From: Verrucomicrobiota bacterium
GTDB lineage: Bacteria; Verrucomicrobiota; Verrucomicrobiia; Methylacidiphilales; Verrucolacustridaceae
Reading direction: 5' to 3'
Length of the DNA: 8,880 nucleotides
Assembly: GCA_010025475.1 (NCBI GenBank)
Contig: RGTE01000046.1
Coordinates: 1-8,880 of the forward strand
Shown here piece by piece: positions 7,104 to 8,880 of the stretch (position 1 is its first letter; every line of letters starts with the position of its first letter). Under the pieces are notes generated by a model. It searched no databases, was not told the DNA's origin, and saw only the letters and a program-made list of their open reading frames with translations. The position numbers and the translations under genes were made by a program.

Positions 7104-8558
7104 ATGAGCCCCACCACCCTCGCCCCGAAAACCGTAAAATCCCGCGGCCCCAAGGCCGGCGACTTCAAGGTCAAGGATCTCAGCCTGGCCGAACTCGGTC
7201 GCAAGGAGATCGAGATTGCCGAAAAGGAAATGCCCGGCCTGATGGCCATCCGCGAGAAATACGCCAAGGACAAGCCCCTCGCCGGCGTGCGCGTGACCGG
7301 TTCCCTGCACATGACCATCCAAACCGCAGTGCTGATCGAGACCTTTGTGGACCTCGGCGCTGATGTCCGCTGGGCCAGCTGCAACATCTTCTCCACCCAA
7401 GACCAGGCTGCCGCGGCTATCGCCGCCGCCGGGATTCCGGTGTTTGCCTGGAAGGGCGAGACGCTCGAGGAATACTGGGACTGCACCTGGAAGGCCATCG
7501 TCAATCCCGAGGGCAAGGGACCGCAGCTCGTCATCGATGACGGCGGCGATGTCACCCTTTTCCTCCACAAGGGTTATGAGCTCGAGGAGGGCGACGGTTG
7601 GGTCAACACCCCATCCTCCAGCCACGAGGAGAAGGTCATCAAGGACCTCCTGAAAAAGATCCACAAGGAAAACCCGTACATTTTCCATGAGCTGGTGAAG
7701 GAATGGAAAGGCGTGGCCGAGGAAACCACCACCGGAGTCCACCGCCTCTACCGGCTGCAGGAACAGGCCAAGCTGCTGGTCCCGGCCTTCAACGTGAACG
7801 ATTCGGTCACCAAATCCAAATTCGACAACCTTTACGGTTGCCGCCACTCCCTGGTGGACGGACTCAACCGCGCCCTCGACGTGATGATCTCCGGCAAGGT
7901 GGCTGTGGTTTGCGGCTACGGGGATGTGGGTAAAGGCTCCGCCCAGTCGCTCCGCGGCCAAGGCGCCCGGGTCATTATCACCGAGATTGACCCCATCAAC
8001 GCCCTCCAGGCCGCGATGGAGGGATATGAGGTCACCACGGTGGAAGACACCCTCGGCCGGGCGGACATCTATATCACCACTACCGGCAACAAGGACGTGA
8101 TCACGATCGAGCACCTCAAAAAGATGAAGGACCAGGCAGTCGTCGCGAACATCGGCCACTTCGACAACGAGATCCAGGTGGACAAGCTGAACAATTTCCC
8201 CGGGGTCAAGCGGGTCAACATCAAGCCCCAGTTGGACAAGTATGTCTTCCCCGATGGCCGGGAACTCTTCCTGCTCGCCGAGGGCCGGTTGGTCAACCTG
8301 GGCTGCGCCACGGGCCACCCGAGCTTTGTGATGAGCAACAGCTTCTCCAACCAGACGCTGGCCGCACTCGACCTCTGGAAGAACCGTTCGGTCTACAAGC
8401 CGGCCGTCTACGTTCTGCCCAAAAAGCTGGACGAGGAAGTCGCCCGCCTCCACCTCGAGAAGATCGGTGTCAAGCTAACCAAGCTCAGCAAGGACCAGGC
8501 CGACTACCTCGGCGTCCCTGTCGAGGGTCCGTTCAAGCCCGAACATTACCGTTACTAA
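7104..8558 (+). CDS. ahcY: Adenosylhomocysteinase (S-adenosyl-L-homocysteine hydrolase)
   Basis: 484 residues, full length. It reversibly splits SAH into adenosine and homocysteine using tightly bound NAD, removing the product inhibitor of methyltransferases and feeding homocysteine back to methionine. Motifs: [16 protein letters not shown] (66-81), [16 protein letters not shown] (144-159), [16 protein letters not shown] (230-245) with the catalytic lysine, NAD-binding GYGDVGKG (271-278), [11 protein letters not shown] (352-362), [14 protein letters not shown] (404-417) and the C-terminal KPEHYRY that closes the neighbouring subunit's NAD site. The segment around 155-195 (EEGDGW to YIFHELV) is the insert of about 40 residues found in many bacterial enzymes but absent from the mammalian one. 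It lies 23 nt after metK with a perfect AGGAGG, in one operon. The TAA stop is followed by three hairpins, the last a terminator. Confidence 0.98.
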   Translation: MSPTTLAPKTVKSRGPKAGDFKVKDLSLAELGRKEIEIAEKEMPGLMAIREKYAKDKPLAGVRVTGSLHMTIQTAVLIETFVDLGADVRWASCNIFSTQDQAAAAIAAAGIPVFAWKGETLEEYWDCTWKAIVNPEGKGPQLVIDDGGDVTLFLHKGYELEEGDGWVNTPSSSHEEKVIKDLLKKIHKENPYIFHELVKEWKGVAEETTTGVHRLYRLQEQAKLLVPAFNVNDSVTKSKFDNLYGCRHSLVDGLNRALDVMISGKVAVVCGYGDVGKGSAQSLRGQGARVIITEIDPINALQAAMEGYEVTTVEDTLGRADIYITTTGNKDVITIEHLKKMKDQAVVANIGHFDNEIQVDKLNNFPGVKRVNIKPQLDKYVFPDGRELFLLAEGRLVNLGCATGHPSFVMSNSFSNQTLAALDLWKNRSVYKPAVYVLPKKLDEEVARLHLEKIGVKLTKLSKDQADYLGVPVEGPFKPEHYRY

Positions 8559-8570
8559 AAATTCAACCAA

Positions 8571-8596
8571 GGTAGCCCGCTTTGGATAAAAGCGGC
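8571..8596 (+). repeat. REP-like hairpin with GTAG foot, copy 3 (degenerate)
   Basis: GGTAG (8571-8575) and one base precede CCGCTTT (8577-8583), which pairs with AAAGCGG (8589-8595) around the loop GGATA. The 7-bp stem is shorter and less GC-rich than in copies 1 and 2, and its sequence differs, but the foot is the same. It starts 13 nt after the ahcY stop. It could instead be a plain 3'-end RNA hairpin. Confidence 0.42.
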
Positions 8597-8614
8597 AGGA
8601 ACCAGAATGAGGGT

Positions 8615-8633
8615 GGCGGGAGAAAGTCCCGCC
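8615..8633. repeat. GC-rich hairpin in convergent ahcY/terC gap
   Basis: GGCGGGA and TCCCGCC form a perfect 7-bp stem with a 5-nt loop GAAAG. No T-run follows on either strand. It is the middle of three hairpins in this 113-nt gap and may be a short palindromic repeat or an RNA-stabilising 3' structure. Confidence 0.5.
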
Positions 8634-8639
8634 CTTCCC

Positions 8640-8662
8640 CCTTCCACCCGTGGAAGGTTTTT
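8640..8662 (+). terminator. Intrinsic terminator of the metK-ahcY operon
   Basis: CCTTCCAC (8640-8647) and GTGGAAGG (8650-8657) pair perfectly over 8 bp with a nominal 2-nt loop (in practice four bases or so), and TTTTT (8658-8662) follows at once. It is 81 nt after the ahcY stop. On the minus strand the T-run is on the wrong side, so it serves only plus-strand transcription. Confidence 0.75.
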
Positions 8663-8671
8663 GACTCCAAG

Positions 8672-8880
8672 CTACTTCTTGGCGGTCTTCTGAGGCAGAA
8701 GCAGCGATAGCGCAATCGACCCCCCGACGAGGAGGGTGATGATGGCCAGAGACCATGAGATCGGAAACTTTCCGCCGAAGACGTCGTTGAGCCAGGCCAT
8801 CTTCAGTCCCACAAAGACGAGGACCAGACCCAACCCGTATTTCAGGAAGTGGAATTTGTCGACCACCCCGGCGAGAAGGA
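8672..8880 (-). CDS. TerC-family integral membrane protein, C-terminal fragment (5' end beyond window)
   Basis: The minus-strand frame enters open from the right edge and ends at TAG (8674-8672), giving 68 residues. The GTG at 8866 is internal, since coding continues upstream as LLAG. The sequence (L)LAGVVDKFHFLKYGLG then LVLVFVGLKM matches the conserved last part of TerC/Alx proteins, where FxYLKYGLA-x-VLVFVGxKM spans a membrane helix. Two hydrophobic helices are visible, about residues 14-31 and 42-63, followed by a lysine-rich cytosolic tail ending KTAKK. TerC proteins are inner-membrane proteins tied to tellurite resistance operons and, in several bacteria, to Mn(II) export and metalation of exported proteins. 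Any regulatory leader, such as the manganese riboswitch common before this family, would be outside the window. It converges on ahcY and is probably unrelated to it. Confidence 0.8.
   Translation of the reverse strand, partial: LLAGVVDKFHFLKYGLGLVLVFVGLKMAWLNDVFGGKFPISWSLAIITLLVGGSIALSLLLPQKTAKK

Noticed and set aside
7077..8453. A 458-codon open frame on the minus strand, opposite ahcY.
   Set aside because: It is antisense to a perfectly conserved gene. Its H, D, G and V-rich sequence mirrors ahcY codon use and shows no motif.

Overview
The window is a GC-rich stretch of bacterial chromosome filled mainly with housekeeping genes. I see no phage, insertion sequence, CRISPR array or toxin-antitoxin genes. 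The host cannot be named with confidence. The high GC, the REP-like hairpins between genes and the class of proteins would fit an environmental bacterium such as a PVC-group (e.g. Verrucomicrobiota) or proteobacterial lineage, but this is only an impression.

Layout. Positions 1-959 (minus) hold the first 319 residues of a GT28/MGDG-synthase-like glycosyltransferase whose end lies beyond the left edge. Positions 960-1147 are intergenic and carry two facing REP-like palindromes. Positions 1148-4564 (minus) hold a very tight cluster transcribed guaA -> hisD -> hisB, with a 1-nt gap and then an ATGA overlap. It joins the last step of GMP synthesis to two histidine-biosynthesis steps. Positions 4704-4784 (minus) encode tRNA-Leu(CAG), with a good sigma70-type promoter just upstream.

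Positions 4876-5811 (minus) encode an ArsR-type winged-helix domain fused to a SAM-dependent methyltransferase fold. It is divergent from metK (5896-7080) and ahcY (7104-8558) on the plus strand. MetK makes S-adenosylmethionine (SAM), and AhcY hydrolyses the S-adenosylhomocysteine (SAH) left after methyl transfer. The regulator, with a domain that by family should bind SAM or SAH, is therefore well placed to sense the cycle and control it. The 84-bp divergent intergenic region contains a very AT-rich core with alternating TATCA/TGATA half-sites, the most likely operator. This is the most interesting regulatory unit in the window.

Positions 8559-8671 separate convergent genes and hold three successive hairpins, the last followed by TTTTT as an intrinsic terminator. 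Positions 8672-8880 (minus) encode the C-terminal 68 residues of a TerC-family membrane protein that begins beyond the right edge.

Two structural patterns cut across the genes. REP-like hairpins preceded by GTAG occur in intergenic DNA. Five of the seven visible stop codons are TAG, and four of those five lie in the loop of a small inverted repeat.
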